Below are positions 16,883 to 26,166 of a DNA stretch of 64,000 nt, in pieces; positions within the stretch are counted from its first letter, which is position 1; each line of letters starts with the position of its first letter. A model generated the notes under the pieces. The model was not told the DNA's origin. It saw only the letters and a program-made list of their open reading frames with translations, and did no database searches. The stretch spans positions 3,976,723-4,040,722 of the forward strand of contig NZ_CP147407.1 in NCBI RefSeq assembly GCF_037201815.1, given 5' to 3'. Both the position numbers and the translations under genes were made by a program. Source of the stretch: Metabacillus sp. FJAT-52054. Lineage in GTDB: Bacteria > Bacillota > Bacilli > Bacillales > Bacillaceae.

Positions 16883-18115
16883 ATGAAGCAGGAATTAATT
16901 AACCGGTTTGTATCGTATGTAAAAGTAGAAACACAATCCAATGAAGAAAGCGAGACGTGCCCATCCACACCAGGCCAGCTCGTCCTTGCCAGGATGCTGA
17001 CGGAGGAACTAAGAAAAATCGGCATGGAAGACGTTACGATGGATGAAAACGGGTACGTAATGGCTACACTGCCTTCTAATACACAAAAGGATGTTCCGGT
17101 CATCGGTTTCCTTGCGCACGTCGACACAGCTACGGATTTCACCGGAACAGATGTAAAACCCCAAATCCGCGAAAACTATGATGGAGAAGATCTTCTTTTA
17201 AACAAGGATTTAAGCATTGTTCTTTCCCCATCTGATTTTCCGAACCTGAAGAATTACATAGGCCATACCTTAATTACCACGGACGGCACAACACTTCTTG
17301 GTGCTGACAATAAAGCAGGTGTTGCAGAAATCATGACGGCAATGGATTATTTAATTCAGCACCCGGAAATCAAACATGGAAAAATTCGCGTTGCCTTTAC
17401 TCCTGATGAAGAAATCGGCCGCGGACCTCACCGTTTTGATGTGGAAGCCTTTGGCGCTTCTTTTGCTTATACGGTGGATGGAGGTCCTCTTGGAGAATTA
17501 GAGTATGAAAGCTTTAATGCGGCAGGCGCAAAGATTACCATCAAAGGGAAAAACGTTCATCCTGGTACAGCGAAAAACAAAATGATTCACTCTGCTAAAA
17601 TAGCCATGGAATTCAACAGCATGCTTCCGTCAGAAGAAGCGCCTGAATCAACCGAAGGGTATGAAGGCTTCTTCCACCTTACCTCTATGACGGGAGATGT
17701 GGAGGAATCGAAACTGAGCTACATCATCCGTGATCATGATAAAAACAAGTTTGCTAACCGAAAGGTCTTCATGGAACAGATTGTTGCCGATTTCCAGAAA
17801 AAATACGGGGAAGACTGTATCCATCTTGAAATGAACGACCAGTACTACAACATGCGCGAGAAAATTGAGCCGGTTAAAGAAATCGTCGACATTGCCTATG
17901 ACGCCATGAAAAGCCTTGAAATCGAGCCACTCGTATCCCCGATCCGCGGCGGAACAGACGGCTCCCAGCTTTCCTACATGGGACTGCCTACACCAAATAT
18001 CTTCACCGGGGGCGAGAACTTCCACGGAAGATATGAATTTGCATCTGTTGATCATATGCTGAAATCGGTTCAAGTTATTGCTAAGATTGCTGAGCTGTTT
18101 GAAGAACGGGCATAG
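16883..18115 (+). CDS. pepT: Peptidase T (tripeptide aminopeptidase)
   Basis: 410-residue M20 family zinc tripeptidase in the cytosol that removes the N-terminal residue from tripeptides. Dinuclear zinc ligands and catalytic residues are visible: His-x-Asp in FLAHVDTATDF, the bridging Asp in GADNKAG, the Glu pair in FTPDEEIGRG and the late His in GGENFHGRYEF. Length matches the family. The RBS GAGGGGGC precedes ATG 16883. It is monocistronic with a terminator. Confidence 0.95.
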   Translation: MKQELINRFVSYVKVETQSNEESETCPSTPGQLVLARMLTEELRKIGMEDVTMDENGYVMATLPSNTQKDVPVIGFLAHVDTATDFTGTDVKPQIRENYDGEDLLLNKDLSIVLSPSDFPNLKNYIGHTLITTDGTTLLGADNKAGVAEIMTAMDYLIQHPEIKHGKIRVAFTPDEEIGRGPHRFDVEAFGASFAYTVDGGPLGELEYESFNAAGAKITIKGKNVHPGTAKNKMIHSAKIAMEFNSMLPSEEAPESTEGYEGFFHLTSMTGDVEESKLSYIIRDHDKNKFANRKVFMEQIVADFQKKYGEDCIHLEMNDQYYNMREKIEPVKEIVDIAYDAMKSLEIEPLVSPIRGGTDGSQLSYMGLPTPNIFTGGENFHGRYEFASVDHMLKSVQVIAKIAELFEERA

Positions 18116-18122
18116 TAAAAAT

Positions 18123-18156
18123 GACCAATCCGCTTTCATGGATTGGTCTCTTTTTT
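18123..18156 (+). terminator. Terminator of pepT
   Basis: Stem GACCAATCC/GGATTGGTC followed by TCTTTTTT. Confidence 0.85.
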
Positions 18157-18189
18157 CATTATCATTGATTCATGCTATGATGCCGTTTT

Positions 18190-18903
18190 TCAGCATATAC
18201 ACGTCTTCCGCTTCTTCCCAATCGAATCCCGCTGTTCCATTTTTTCAATATAAGCTTCTGCCAGCGGGACTTTGCAAGCCGTGTTTCCAACATTCACATG
18301 GACCTTTCCAATTGCCGCAGCCACTCGTTTTGCTTCTTCATGAAGGGGCAGGCAGTAGCCGCCGACCGAAATAACAAAGCCGTTCATGACATAACGGACG
18401 CGGTTCCGTTCTTGATGAATCCCTGTTTCCACTTGATGGAGCAGCTCTTTGACCTCTTCGTAATCAATGGATTCATCCGGAGCGATCGAAAGAAAATTGG
18501 AATATGTACTCCACCCAGCGCAAGCTGTCATTTCCTGCTCTGACCCGATCCATTCGCGGGCAAGCTCAAGTGCATACGGAGACTCCGCTGCCACCTGCGC
18601 CACCGTATATTCACTAAGCATGTACCAGTACGCTCCCTGCGCCCATTTATGCAGCTGGTCCTTTGTCATGAGCTTTGGATTGACGGAAAGGCCTGCTAAG
18701 TACATCGCATCGCTGTTCCCTGAATCATACAGTTTTAGAGCCAGCTCCTGATCCTTTTTCACTTTTTTCACTAAATGCTTTTTTATGTCGCCTACTTTTA
18801 CTCCATAAAAGGGCTCCTGTGCTCCATGGTTGAAAAAGGTCTTCTTTGTCTGCTCTGATCCGAGCTCTTCCAGTTTTTCCATGACTTCCTGATACGTTGC
18901 CAT
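18190..18903 (-). CDS. AlkD-like DNA alkylation repair protein
   Basis: 237-residue all-helical HEAT-repeat protein of the DNA alkylation repair family. Typical features are the start TYQEVMEKLEELGSEQTKK, GVKVGDIKKH, and helices with WAQGAYWYMLSEYTVAQVAAES. AlkD of B. cereus excises 3- and 7-methylpurines, and its catalytic Trp and Asp residues are not clearly assignable here by eye. Activity on DNA is therefore inferred from family. A short cysteine-containing tail (KKRKTCIC) is unusual. An alpha/beta hydrolase gene lies 49 bases away on the same strand, upstream. Confidence 0.75.
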   Translation of the reverse strand: MATYQEVMEKLEELGSEQTKKTFFNHGAQEPFYGVKVGDIKKHLVKKVKKDQELALKLYDSGNSDAMYLAGLSVNPKLMTKDQLHKWAQGAYWYMLSEYTVAQVAAESPYALELAREWIGSEQEMTACAGWSTYSNFLSIAPDESIDYEEVKELLHQVETGIHQERNRVRYVMNGFVISVGGYCLPLHEEAKRVAAAIGKVHVNVGNTACKVPLAEAYIEKMEQRDSIGKKRKTCIC

Positions 18904-18952
18904 TCAATCACCTTCCGCATGCGTTCTTTCTTTTTCCATTCTGCGCTATGTA

Positions 18953-19696
18953 TTAAATCTCCTGTTTTCCCTGCAAAAATTCGGCATACATCCTTCTAAA
19001 GGCAAAAGGACGGAACATATTGGCCGCATGCCCGGTATGGGGAATTTCTTTATAGAAAGCATGCGGAATCACCTCATCCAAGTCTGTAATACTGGATTTA
19101 AACAGGTTATCATGGTCCCCCATAATCCATAAAACCGGAACATCCACTTGTTTCAGGTCTGCTTTTAAATCGTAATCGAGTCTGTGTTCAATGGCTTTTT
19201 TCAGCACATCCTCGTGTAATTCCAATCCGTATTTATAATAAAGTCTGGTGGAGATCAGGGCGTAAGGATCCACGACTCCGCTTTTTGGAAACAAGTCTTT
19301 GGAATAGCGCCTGAGCCAATCAGGGTAATCACTGTAGCGGTTGTCACGGAAATGCTGAAGGACAAGCTTGAGCGGGGAATCTGAGTTATAATGGCCGCCG
19401 ATATAGCAAAGGCTTGACACCTTCTCTTTATACCAGCTTGCAAAGATTGTGCTTGGATAACAGCCGTAGCTGATGGAGCAGAGGTGTGCTTTTTCAATTC
19501 CCTCCCTTTCATACAGCTCCTCCAGCTGTGCAACCAGCCCATCAAGAGAAAAATCTGTTATTTCGCCGCGGTCCTCGCCGTGGCCAAGCAAATCGTAGGC
19601 ATATGTATTATACTTGTGGCTAAAATAGTCCATTTGTTTTTTGAACGCTCTTCTTGAACCCGTCAAACCATGGATAAAAACGATGTTTTCCTTCAT
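18953..19696 (-). CDS. Alpha/beta hydrolase
   Basis: 247-residue alpha/beta hydrolase. The oxyanion strand VFIHGLTGSRRAF, nucleophile elbow CSISYGCYPS (Ser in S-Y-G), acid Asp in WIMGDHDNLF and the final His in IPHTGHAANMF form a complete triad. No signal peptide, so cytosolic. The substrate is unknown. It lies upstream of the AlkD-like gene on the same strand and may be cotranscribed. Confidence 0.8.
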   Translation of the reverse strand: MKENIVFIHGLTGSRRAFKKQMDYFSHKYNTYAYDLLGHGEDRGEITDFSLDGLVAQLEELYEREGIEKAHLCSISYGCYPSTIFASWYKEKVSSLCYIGGHYNSDSPLKLVLQHFRDNRYSDYPDWLRRYSKDLFPKSGVVDPYALISTRLYYKYGLELHEDVLKKAIEHRLDYDLKADLKQVDVPVLWIMGDHDNLFKSSITDLDEVIPHAFYKEIPHTGHAANMFRPFAFRRMYAEFLQGKQEI

Positions 19697-19737
19697 AGGC
19701 CCTCCAGTTGAAGATAGTTGGTACGTTTAGAATAGCA

Positions 19738-19767
19738 TAAAAAACCTCATCTTCGTGATGAGGTTTT
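19738..19767 (-). terminator. Terminator overlapping the lipoprotein stop codon
   Basis: Stem AAAACCTCATC/GATGAGGTTTT with a 5-base loop, followed on the minus strand by a T-run. The stop codon at 19766-19768 lies in the stem. Confidence 0.85.
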
Positions 19768-20248
19768 AGTTCTTAGGCTCTTCCACTTTTAGATCATTCT
19801 CTTTCCCGTAAGCTTCTAAATCTTTACGAAAGGATTCCATTTTACTGTAGTTTTTACTGATTAAATCACTTGCCATGTTAAACATTTCATCACTCTGCTG
19901 ATCAATGGAATCTGCGACCATTTTATATCCTTCGATTTGCTGGTTAATCACATTCGTGTAGCGTTTATGCAATTTTTGCAGCTCATCATCTGTAATGGTT
20001 ATACTGTCTGCTTCTTCAGCAATTTTCGTGTATGCCGGGATGACGCTGTTATTAATGGCATCTGCAATCTTTTGCTCATCATTCGTATTCGCAGCTTCTT
20101 CATATTTCTTCATTGCGCTCTCTTCCATTTTTCCAAGCTTTGGAAGCTGTTCGTTGGCATATGTGAGAAGCTCCTCTTGAAGAGGGCTCGAACAGGCAGC
20201 CAGAAAAATCATGAAAATCAAAGATAAAATACCAAACGTTTTCTTCAT
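19766..20248 (-). CDS. Predicted lipoprotein of unknown function
   Basis: 160-residue exported lipoprotein. The signal peptide MKKTFGILSLIFMIFLAACSS has a clean lipobox, L-A-A-C, with Cys at residue 19. The mature part is acidic and helical, with possible coiled coil (LPKLGKMEESAMKKYEEA; QQIEGYKMVADSIDQQSD). It would be anchored to the outer face of the membrane. I do not recognise a named family. Single gene with its own promoter region of about 100 AT-rich bases. Confidence 0.75.
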   Translation of the reverse strand: MKKTFGILSLIFMIFLAACSSPLQEELLTYANEQLPKLGKMEESAMKKYEEAANTNDEQKIADAINNSVIPAYTKIAEEADSITITDDELQKLHKRYTNVINQQIEGYKMVADSIDQQSDEMFNMASDLISKNYSKMESFRKDLEAYGKENDLKVEEPKN

Positions 20249-20369
20249 TTAGACGTCTCCTTAAACGATCATTTTTTATTCATTAGTTCTTTTACCACAG
20301 ACACAAGGTCCTAAAACTTTATTTTTACATAATTGGTAAAATATTAAAAACTCTTTACTGAATCTGGCT

Positions 20370-20495
20370 ATTGATTTCCGCTACAGGCGATCGCTTTCCT
20401 CGGGGCGGGCTGTGAGCCTCCTCTGCGCTTTGCGCCTGCGGGGTCTCACATGTCCCGCTGCTCCCGCAGGAGTCTCTCGCCTTCCGCTCCAATCA
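20370..20495. repeat. GC-rich imperfect palindromic intergenic repeat
   Basis: The stretch from TTTCCGCTACAGGCGATCG to the region before CCAATCAAAC is far more GC-rich than its surroundings. It can fold into a long branched hairpin: GCGGGCTGTGAG pairs with CTCACATGTCCCGC, GCGCTTTGCGC is self-complementary, and the outer arms around AGACTCCTGCGGG pair. I recall this as a dispersed repeat type found between genes in many Bacillaceae. The rest of 20249-20569 holds no gene. Confidence 0.7.
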
Positions 20496-20569
20496 AACAG
20501 GTGTAAAATTTTTTAACGGCTTAAACATAGTCAAGAAACAGAGTGAGGAGTCAGTAAATGGAGTTCATA

Positions 20570-20602
20570 AAAAAAAGACTCACCTAAAGGCAAGTCTCTT
20601 TT
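20570..20602 (-). terminator. Terminator of dbpA
   Basis: Imperfect stem AAAAGACT...AGTCTCTTTT around CCTAAAGG, with a T-run on the minus strand, just after the helicase stop. Confidence 0.7.
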
Positions 20603-20607
20603 ACTGT

Positions 20608-22053
20608 TTATTTATTTGCTACATGAACCTTAAGCTGTTTCCCTTTAATCGTAGTATTTTTCATCAACTTCAGGACGAGCGGGCCTTTTCCGTTTAGAAT
20701 TTCCACGTAAGAAACATTTTCCTGAATCGTAATGATGCCAATGTCAGCTGCTGTTACGCCTTCAAGCTTGGCGATCGTTCCGACGAAGTCGACGGCTCGG
20801 ATTTTCTTTTTCTTCCCGCCGTTAAAGTAGAGCTTCATGATGCCCTTGTTCAGTTCCTCGCTTTTATCTTTTTTCAGCTCTGGTTCTTCTTCCATTTTCT
20901 CGTCAAATGCATGCTGAGCTTCTTTGACCTGTTCTCTTTCAGGAGGATCGAGCTGCTGGATCTCAAATCCGATGTATTCCTGGATGTCTGCAAGGAACCG
21001 GTCTTCAAATGGTGTTGCAAATGTGATCGCTTTTCCGGAACGTCCGGCACGGCCTGTCCGGCCTGCACGATGAACATAGCTCTCCTTTTCAAGCGGCAAA
21101 TCATAATTGATCACATGCGTGATGTTTTCAATATCAATTCCCCTTGCTGCTACATCAGTCGCAACGAGATATCGGAATTCGCCTCTTTTAAACTCGTTCA
21201 TTACCGCAAAGCGATCCTCCTGAACCATCCCGCCATGGATTTTATCCACTGTGTAGCCAAGTCTGTCGAGAAGTTCGAAAAGCTCATCCACTTGATCCTT
21301 CGTCCGGCAGAAGATCATACAGCTGTCCGGATTTTCCGTTACCGTTACGTCTCTTAGCAGACGGAATTTATTCTCTTCGCTCACAATATAAAGAGAATGC
21401 TGGATTTGGCTTGCTGCCTGTTCTGGCGACGCAATTTCGATATCAAGCGGATTCTTCATATAGCGGTGGCAAAGACTTTCCACGTCCTTTGGAAGAGTAG
21501 CAGAAAAAAGCATCGTCGTACGGTTTTCCGGCAATTCCTGAATGATGGCTTCGACCTGTTCAATGAAGCCCATATTCAGCATTTCATCCGCCTCATCAAT
21601 GACAAAATACTTGAGCTGATCCAGCTGAAGCGTGCCTTTTTGAATATGGTCAAGCACCCTTCCCGGTGTGCCCACAACCATATGGCTTTTTTGCTTCAGT
21701 TCTGATTTTTGGCGGTCAAATGGCGATTTGCCGTAAACCGCTGTTGCTTTAATCCGTTTAAAGCGGCCGATGTTTGTGATGTCTTCTTTAACCTGTGCCG
21801 CAAGTTCCCGTGTTGGAGTCAATATGAGTGCCTGCGGTTTATTTTCTTCCCAATCGACTAATTCACAAAGCGGAATCGCAAAGGCTGCTGTCTTTCCGCT
21901 TCCTGTCCGGGATTTAACGGCTATATCTTTCCCTTCAAGCGCTGGCGGAATGACACTCGCCTGAACGTTTGTCGGCGATTTATATCCAAGGCTGTCCAAA
22001 GCTCGTAAAATATCCTCGTTTAATGCAAAATCTTTGAAGCTGTTTGTACTCAA
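20608..22053 (-). CDS. dbpA: DEAD-box RNA helicase DbpA (YxiN)
   Basis: 481-residue ATP-dependent RNA helicase that acts in 50S subunit maturation. Helicase motifs are in order: Q-motif region TNVQASVIP, motif I SRTGSGKT, Ia PTRELA, II DEAD, III SAT, IV IFCRT, V ARGID and VI HRAGRTGRAG. The C-terminal RRM-like domain (about 405-481, YFNGGKKKKIRAVDFVGTIA) is the part that recognises 23S rRNA hairpin 92 in YxiN/DbpA. The frame is open upstream, but TTG 22053 after AAAAGGGG gives MSTNSFKDF and the normal length. It is divergent from the DUF3900 gene. Confidence 0.93.
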   Translation of the reverse strand: MSTNSFKDFALNEDILRALDSLGYKSPTNVQASVIPPALEGKDIAVKSRTGSGKTAAFAIPLCELVDWEENKPQALILTPTRELAAQVKEDITNIGRFKRIKATAVYGKSPFDRQKSELKQKSHMVVGTPGRVLDHIQKGTLQLDQLKYFVIDEADEMLNMGFIEQVEAIIQELPENRTTMLFSATLPKDVESLCHRYMKNPLDIEIASPEQAASQIQHSLYIVSEENKFRLLRDVTVTENPDSCMIFCRTKDQVDELFELLDRLGYTVDKIHGGMVQEDRFAVMNEFKRGEFRYLVATDVAARGIDIENITHVINYDLPLEKESYVHRAGRTGRAGRSGKAITFATPFEDRFLADIQEYIGFEIQQLDPPEREQVKEAQHAFDEKMEEEPELKKDKSEELNKGIMKLYFNGGKKKKIRAVDFVGTIAKLEGVTAADIGIITIQENVSYVEILNGKGPLVLKLMKNTTIKGKQLKVHVANK

Positions 22054-22186
22054 AAGCGTAAGCCCCTTTTCGTTATTTGTCCTCTGTCTATTATACGGTG
22101 CAGCGGCCCATTTTAACAGCTTCGCTAAATTGACGGACCGGCTCGTGTTTTTTATACTGAAAGAATTGAAAGCGGGGGCTGATAAA

Positions 22187-23239
22187 ATGGATTTTACCAT
22201 GAGGTTTTTATCCTTTTACGTGATACAGGCAGAGGATCAGGATTCAAAGCGGTTCAAGCACTATCAAACACTTGATCAGGAGGAGTTTGAAGCGAGTGCT
22301 TTGAAGGATTTTCTTGATGGCGAGCTGAAAAGAATCGTAAAGAGGAAGGCAGAAAAGCATCCGCCATCCGAGCAGGTGCCGACTAAGATCGGCTATTTTG
22401 CTGTGGAGCCGGGCTACGATCTCGATTCTAATCCGAACTACAATATGCTTCACCGGATTCGTTTCGCTGAAACAAAAGAGGCTTTTGATGAGGGAAGCGA
22501 GCAGCTCGTCCGCACCTATTTGGATACGAGCGCGGTCCGCGGAGGGGCGTTTTTAGTTGCCTCAGCCGTACCGAGAAAATACTTTGATGACTCCTTTGTT
22601 TTCATTATGAAATGCGATTTCGAACCAAAAGTCGCCTCCATTGCAGATGAAAAAGCATTAATTCAAAAGGTCGAGATGGCCATCACAACAAAAAACATGA
22701 AGTCCATCCAATACCCATACATGCCCGAAGAAGGAATGACAGAGGAATCTGAGCTGAAAATCCATCAGGCATCGCACGCACGGTACTTTGAAGACTTTTT
22801 GAAATATGTAGAGTACGGCGAATCCATGCCGGAAATTATGAAAACCCAAGTCATGACGATGGTACAGGAGCACGTCCTGGAAACATACGAAGAAAACAGC
22901 CAGGAACGGCAGCAGTTTGAACATGATATGGAGATCTGGGAAGCCAGTGAAAAACGGGAAATTCAGGAGCGGCTCGATACCCATCAGGTAATCGAAGCGG
23001 CCGCGCAAATTGTCGAGCATACACCGGAAGCACAGCTGAAGATGAAGCTCGGGGAAACCGAGGTGAAAGGAATGCTTGCTGAATTTGGGGACTCGATTCA
23101 TCTAGCGAAAATAAATGGGCGGTACGTTTTGTTAGTTGAAGCAGAAACGATATCGTTTGAAAAGGGATTTTCCCCGATCGAGTTTCATAAGCCTGAGGGG
23201 CTGCATGAGGTGATTGAGCGAATTGCGGGGAAAGAATAA
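22187..23239 (+). CDS. DUF3900 family protein
   Basis: 350-residue cytosolic protein matching the DUF3900 family found in Bacillus, of unknown function. The segment KVEMAITTKNMKSIQYPYMP and the HQASHARYFEDFLKYVE stretch are strongly patterned, and a helical Glu-rich region follows. The frame is open from 22034, but ATG 22187 with AGCGGGGGC upstream is the likely start. It overlaps nothing and is followed by a terminator. A loose resemblance to nucleoid-associated proteins has occurred to me but cannot be tested here. Confidence 0.75.
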   Translation: MDFTMRFLSFYVIQAEDQDSKRFKHYQTLDQEEFEASALKDFLDGELKRIVKRKAEKHPPSEQVPTKIGYFAVEPGYDLDSNPNYNMLHRIRFAETKEAFDEGSEQLVRTYLDTSAVRGGAFLVASAVPRKYFDDSFVFIMKCDFEPKVASIADEKALIQKVEMAITTKNMKSIQYPYMPEEGMTEESELKIHQASHARYFEDFLKYVEYGESMPEIMKTQVMTMVQEHVLETYEENSQERQQFEHDMEIWEASEKREIQERLDTHQVIEAAAQIVEHTPEAQLKMKLGETEVKGMLAEFGDSIHLAKINGRYVLLVEAETISFEKGFSPIEFHKPEGLHEVIERIAGKE

Positions 23240-23276
23240 AATAAGCCTCAGCGGTGAATATCTTCAAACTACACTT

Positions 23277-23309
23277 AGAGGAATTGGATGAGTCCAATTC
23301 CTCTTTTTA
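23277..23309 (+). terminator. Terminator of the DUF3900 gene
   Basis: Stem AGAGGAATTGGA/TCCAATTCCTCT with loop TGAG followed by TTTTT. Confidence 0.85.
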
Positions 23310-23338
23310 TTTTTCTATTCAACTATGAGATAATCCGC

Positions 23339-24793
23339 TTATTTCAGAGCCTCATACCCCTTCATGCGTTTCTCAATCCAGCCTTCCTTCTCAAGCTTCT
23401 TAAAGCCCTTCTGGATATCTTTCTCTTCCCATCTTCCAAGACTGCCGTATAACGGTGTTTGATCGAGCTCCTGTGCTCTGATTTGATAGGAGGTCCTGCC
23501 TTTGAGAAGCTGGGCGATTAAGTGGAGCGGTTTATCCTTCAGTGTACCGTCTAATTCATTCAGAATGGCAAAAACCTGTTCAAAGGATAGGGACTGGTTT
23601 TTAACTTGTATACATACATCTTCAGGCTGAAAAGGCTCGGTTTCCATTGCTTCTTTTAATCCCTGGTGCAGAGCTTCAAGTTTTGCTTTTGCCTCATCCA
23701 CTGTTTGCTTGCGAATCTCTTTAAGCATGGATATGGCTGGAAGCCTAAAGCCCGCTAGCCAGATCAACTCGGAAGATGCTCTTTCAGCTGGAATGTCTGC
23801 TTGAGAAAGCTCCTCCGCAAAGCCCAGAAACGGTTCCTTCACAATGTCCGGCTGAACGGGATAGCGGGTCAGCTCCTTTTTCATTTGCAGGATTTCAGGC
23901 AAACTGGCAAGCTCCTTTTTCCATTGAGCTACATTTCCTAAATCATTTAGAATGGTTTCATTCTTTAAAGCAATTTCGTTAAACTGCCTCTCAATTGTTG
24001 AAATTCGCTTTACCGCTTTTTCCATATCCGGCTCTTCTTCAAGCTCCACTTTGGAATGTTTCACATGAAACATCCGCTTTGTTTTGCACTCATCACATGT
24101 TTGAGTGATAACTTCGTTCAGCGAATCAAATGACAGCTGCTTTTCGTGGCCACATTGCTCTGGAAGTTCCCGGTAAGGTCTCATAACAATTTCTACACGG
24201 TGTCTCCAAAATGCCACATCTTCGGGTGGTGTCAGGAGAGAAAGCAGGGAGGAACGGTTCATCTTTTCCACCGCTTGAACCACCTCCCGTTTTGCTCTCG
24301 CAAGCTGGACAAATGGATGGAGCTCATAGCTCTGTTCAATGATGTTCTCCCACTCACTCTTGCTTTTTAATGAAATTGCAGCGCAAAACAGATAATCTCT
24401 CACGACCATCTGAATGTGTGCAGAAAGGGCCGTTTTGGTCATCTCCGTAAAATCCTTTGTATAAAAAGCTTCCGTTATCTGAGGAATGCCGTGTCCCGCT
24501 GAAAAATCATTCCACAAAAAAGATTCCGGTTTCATGAGATGCGGATGAATTTGCTCCTGCCTGTTTGAAAAAACCGGAAAGAATGCTCCCTTTTCAAGCT
24601 GGAGAAAGCTCTGGATCCTTTCCCTTTCGTCTATTGAAAGGCTAAGCTCGTCCAGGCATTCCTGAATACGATTGAGCAAAGCCCGCTCCGTCTTATGACC
24701 GGCAGACCGGACTTCTTTATTTTTCTTGCCGAGCGGAAGCACAGCAAGGGATGGGTACGGATCAAAATATTGGGCGTGCAATTGAAGACTCAT
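23339..24793 (-). CDS. RQC-like winged-helix DNA-binding protein
   Basis: 484-residue protein. The last 60 residues (AQLLKGRTSYQIRAQELDQT, then LYGSLGRWEEKDIQKGF and the wing) resemble the RQC winged helix of RecQ helicases, but there is no helicase domain. The middle contains a possible zinc-binding cluster (CGHE at about 230, TCDECKTK at about 250) and long helices. I believe it belongs to the RQC-minor group of stand-alone RQC proteins in Bacillaceae; that name is from memory. ATG 24793 is preferred with AGCAGGA at 7 bases. DNA or nucleic-acid binding is inferred and the pathway is unknown. Confidence 0.55.
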   Translation of the reverse strand: MSLQLHAQYFDPYPSLAVLPLGKKNKEVRSAGHKTERALLNRIQECLDELSLSIDERERIQSFLQLEKGAFFPVFSNRQEQIHPHLMKPESFLWNDFSAGHGIPQITEAFYTKDFTEMTKTALSAHIQMVVRDYLFCAAISLKSKSEWENIIEQSYELHPFVQLARAKREVVQAVEKMNRSSLLSLLTPPEDVAFWRHRVEIVMRPYRELPEQCGHEKQLSFDSLNEVITQTCDECKTKRMFHVKHSKVELEEEPDMEKAVKRISTIERQFNEIALKNETILNDLGNVAQWKKELASLPEILQMKKELTRYPVQPDIVKEPFLGFAEELSQADIPAERASSELIWLAGFRLPAISMLKEIRKQTVDEAKAKLEALHQGLKEAMETEPFQPEDVCIQVKNQSLSFEQVFAILNELDGTLKDKPLHLIAQLLKGRTSYQIRAQELDQTPLYGSLGRWEEKDIQKGFKKLEKEGWIEKRMKGYEALK

Positions 24794-24873
24794 GGCCATT
24801 CCTGCTTTCCGTTGTTGTTTAATGACCATTATAACGAGGAACGGAGGTGATTTAAAATCTTAAGGTGCCATTC

Positions 24874-24903
24874 AAAAAAGCCAGCCCGCACCCGGACCGG
24901 CTT
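24874..24903 (-). terminator. Terminator of the DUF2339/DUF3999 pair
   Basis: Imperfect stem AGCCGGTCC/GGGCTGGCT with TTTTTT after it on the minus strand, directly at the stop of the downstream gene. Confidence 0.7.
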
Positions 24904-26166
24904 CTACTTTTTCACATTTGTCATCTTCTGCAAAATAAAAACGATCAGCAGGATTGAAGTGAGACCGATGATGATGTTGAATACCCATTCTGTTTGAAAC
25001 CAGTAAACCTTTTTTTCCTTTGGCTCTGCCGCTTTAGGACGTTGGAGTGCAGAGCCGAGCACCGCTTCGCTGACGGTTTCTTTTTCAATAAAGCGTTGAA
25101 ATTCTTCGATATCGTATTGGGGAATTTCTGCCTCCTCGTTGCCGTACAGAAGCTGGTACGTACCCCCGCTGCTTTTTTCGAATACGATTTGGTCAATAGC
25201 ATATTCCTGGGTGATTTCCTTAATGCCAAGCGGTGCGTTATCTTCATTGCTGATTTTTATGACGATTTTCTCAGCAGCGGAAGGTACTTGAAAGGTCAGG
25301 CCGGTATTCTGAATGCGGGTATTTTTGAAATTGGCACTATAGAGTTCTGCTTCTCCGCTTAAAGAGATCGGACTGCCAGAGCCATCCTCTATTTCCACTG
25401 TCCGGCGGAAGTTCCCCTCTGCTTTCAGCGACACCTTGGCGGTTTTGAGTCTTTGCTTGTTTTCAATCGTGACGATGGTTTGCTTTCCCTTTTCAACAGC
25501 CGTAAATTCCGGTGTTTTCTTTTCGGAAAATTCCTTGAAGCTTTCTGTTGTTTCGCTGTGAATAAGCGATAAGCCCGGCAAAACGATTTTTTCGGTGTTG
25601 CCGATTACTTTGATCCGATAATAGCTGAACTTCATTGCCATTCCAAGGTCTATCGTATCGTTTTTCACTTCGCCTGTATTGTAGAGGGTGTCCTCCTTTA
25701 CGGGCTCCCACTTAAGACCATCGTAGCTACCCAGCACTTCTACTTTCTTTAGAAAAGGCTGGTCAGGGAGATCTGCCTTCAAGGTCTCCCCTAGAATATC
25801 TGTGTTTTTTTCTTCTTGAATGATTTTGAAATCATAGAGTGTATTTCCGTTTTCCTCTCTTCCGGGAAGGGCCTCCGACGAATAGACGGTTTCCTGTTCG
25901 GATGAGCTTCCGTAGCCGTTCTTCAAATAGTACGGAACGGTCTGTCCTTTCTCATTTATGATGCGCACATCCCCTAAGTCCTCACGTGCTCCGGAATACA
26001 CCTCCTCATCCAAAAACAAGGACTGGTAGTTGCCTTCCTTCTGAATTTCTATGTTTTTCGCAAACTTCCAATTTATTAAATTCGATTCTGCTTTGACGGA
26101 TGGAGGGCTGCTGCTTATAAAAAGAGCAGCAGCCAAAAGAATCATTGGTTTATTCAGCCGAAACAT
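24904..26166 (-). CDS. DUF3999-like exported membrane-anchored protein
   Basis: 420-residue protein with a signal peptide (MFRLNKPMILLAAALFISS, cleavage near VKA-ES), a large extracellular beta-rich region, and one C-terminal membrane helix (FNIIIGLTSILLIVFILQ). Motifs such as VEVLGSYDGLKWEPV and FSYYRIKVIG suggest carbohydrate-binding-like or discoidin-like folds, as in DUF3999 proteins, which are often paired with DUF2339. ATG 26166 with GGAGG 9 bases upstream overlaps the end of the DUF2339 gene by 17 bases, so translation is coupled. Function is unknown, perhaps at the cell surface. Confidence 0.65.
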   Translation of the reverse strand: MFRLNKPMILLAAALFISSSPPSVKAESNLINWKFAKNIEIQKEGNYQSLFLDEEVYSGAREDLGDVRIINEKGQTVPYYLKNGYGSSSEQETVYSSEALPGREENGNTLYDFKIIQEEKNTDILGETLKADLPDQPFLKKVEVLGSYDGLKWEPVKEDTLYNTGEVKNDTIDLGMAMKFSYYRIKVIGNTEKIVLPGLSLIHSETTESFKEFSEKKTPEFTAVEKGKQTIVTIENKQRLKTAKVSLKAEGNFRRTVEIEDGSGSPISLSGEAELYSANFKNTRIQNTGLTFQVPSAAEKIVIKISNEDNAPLGIKEITQEYAIDQIVFEKSSGGTYQLLYGNEEAEIPQYDIEEFQRFIEKETVSEAVLGSALQRPKAAEPKEKKVYWFQTEWVFNIIIGLTSILLIVFILQKMTNVKK

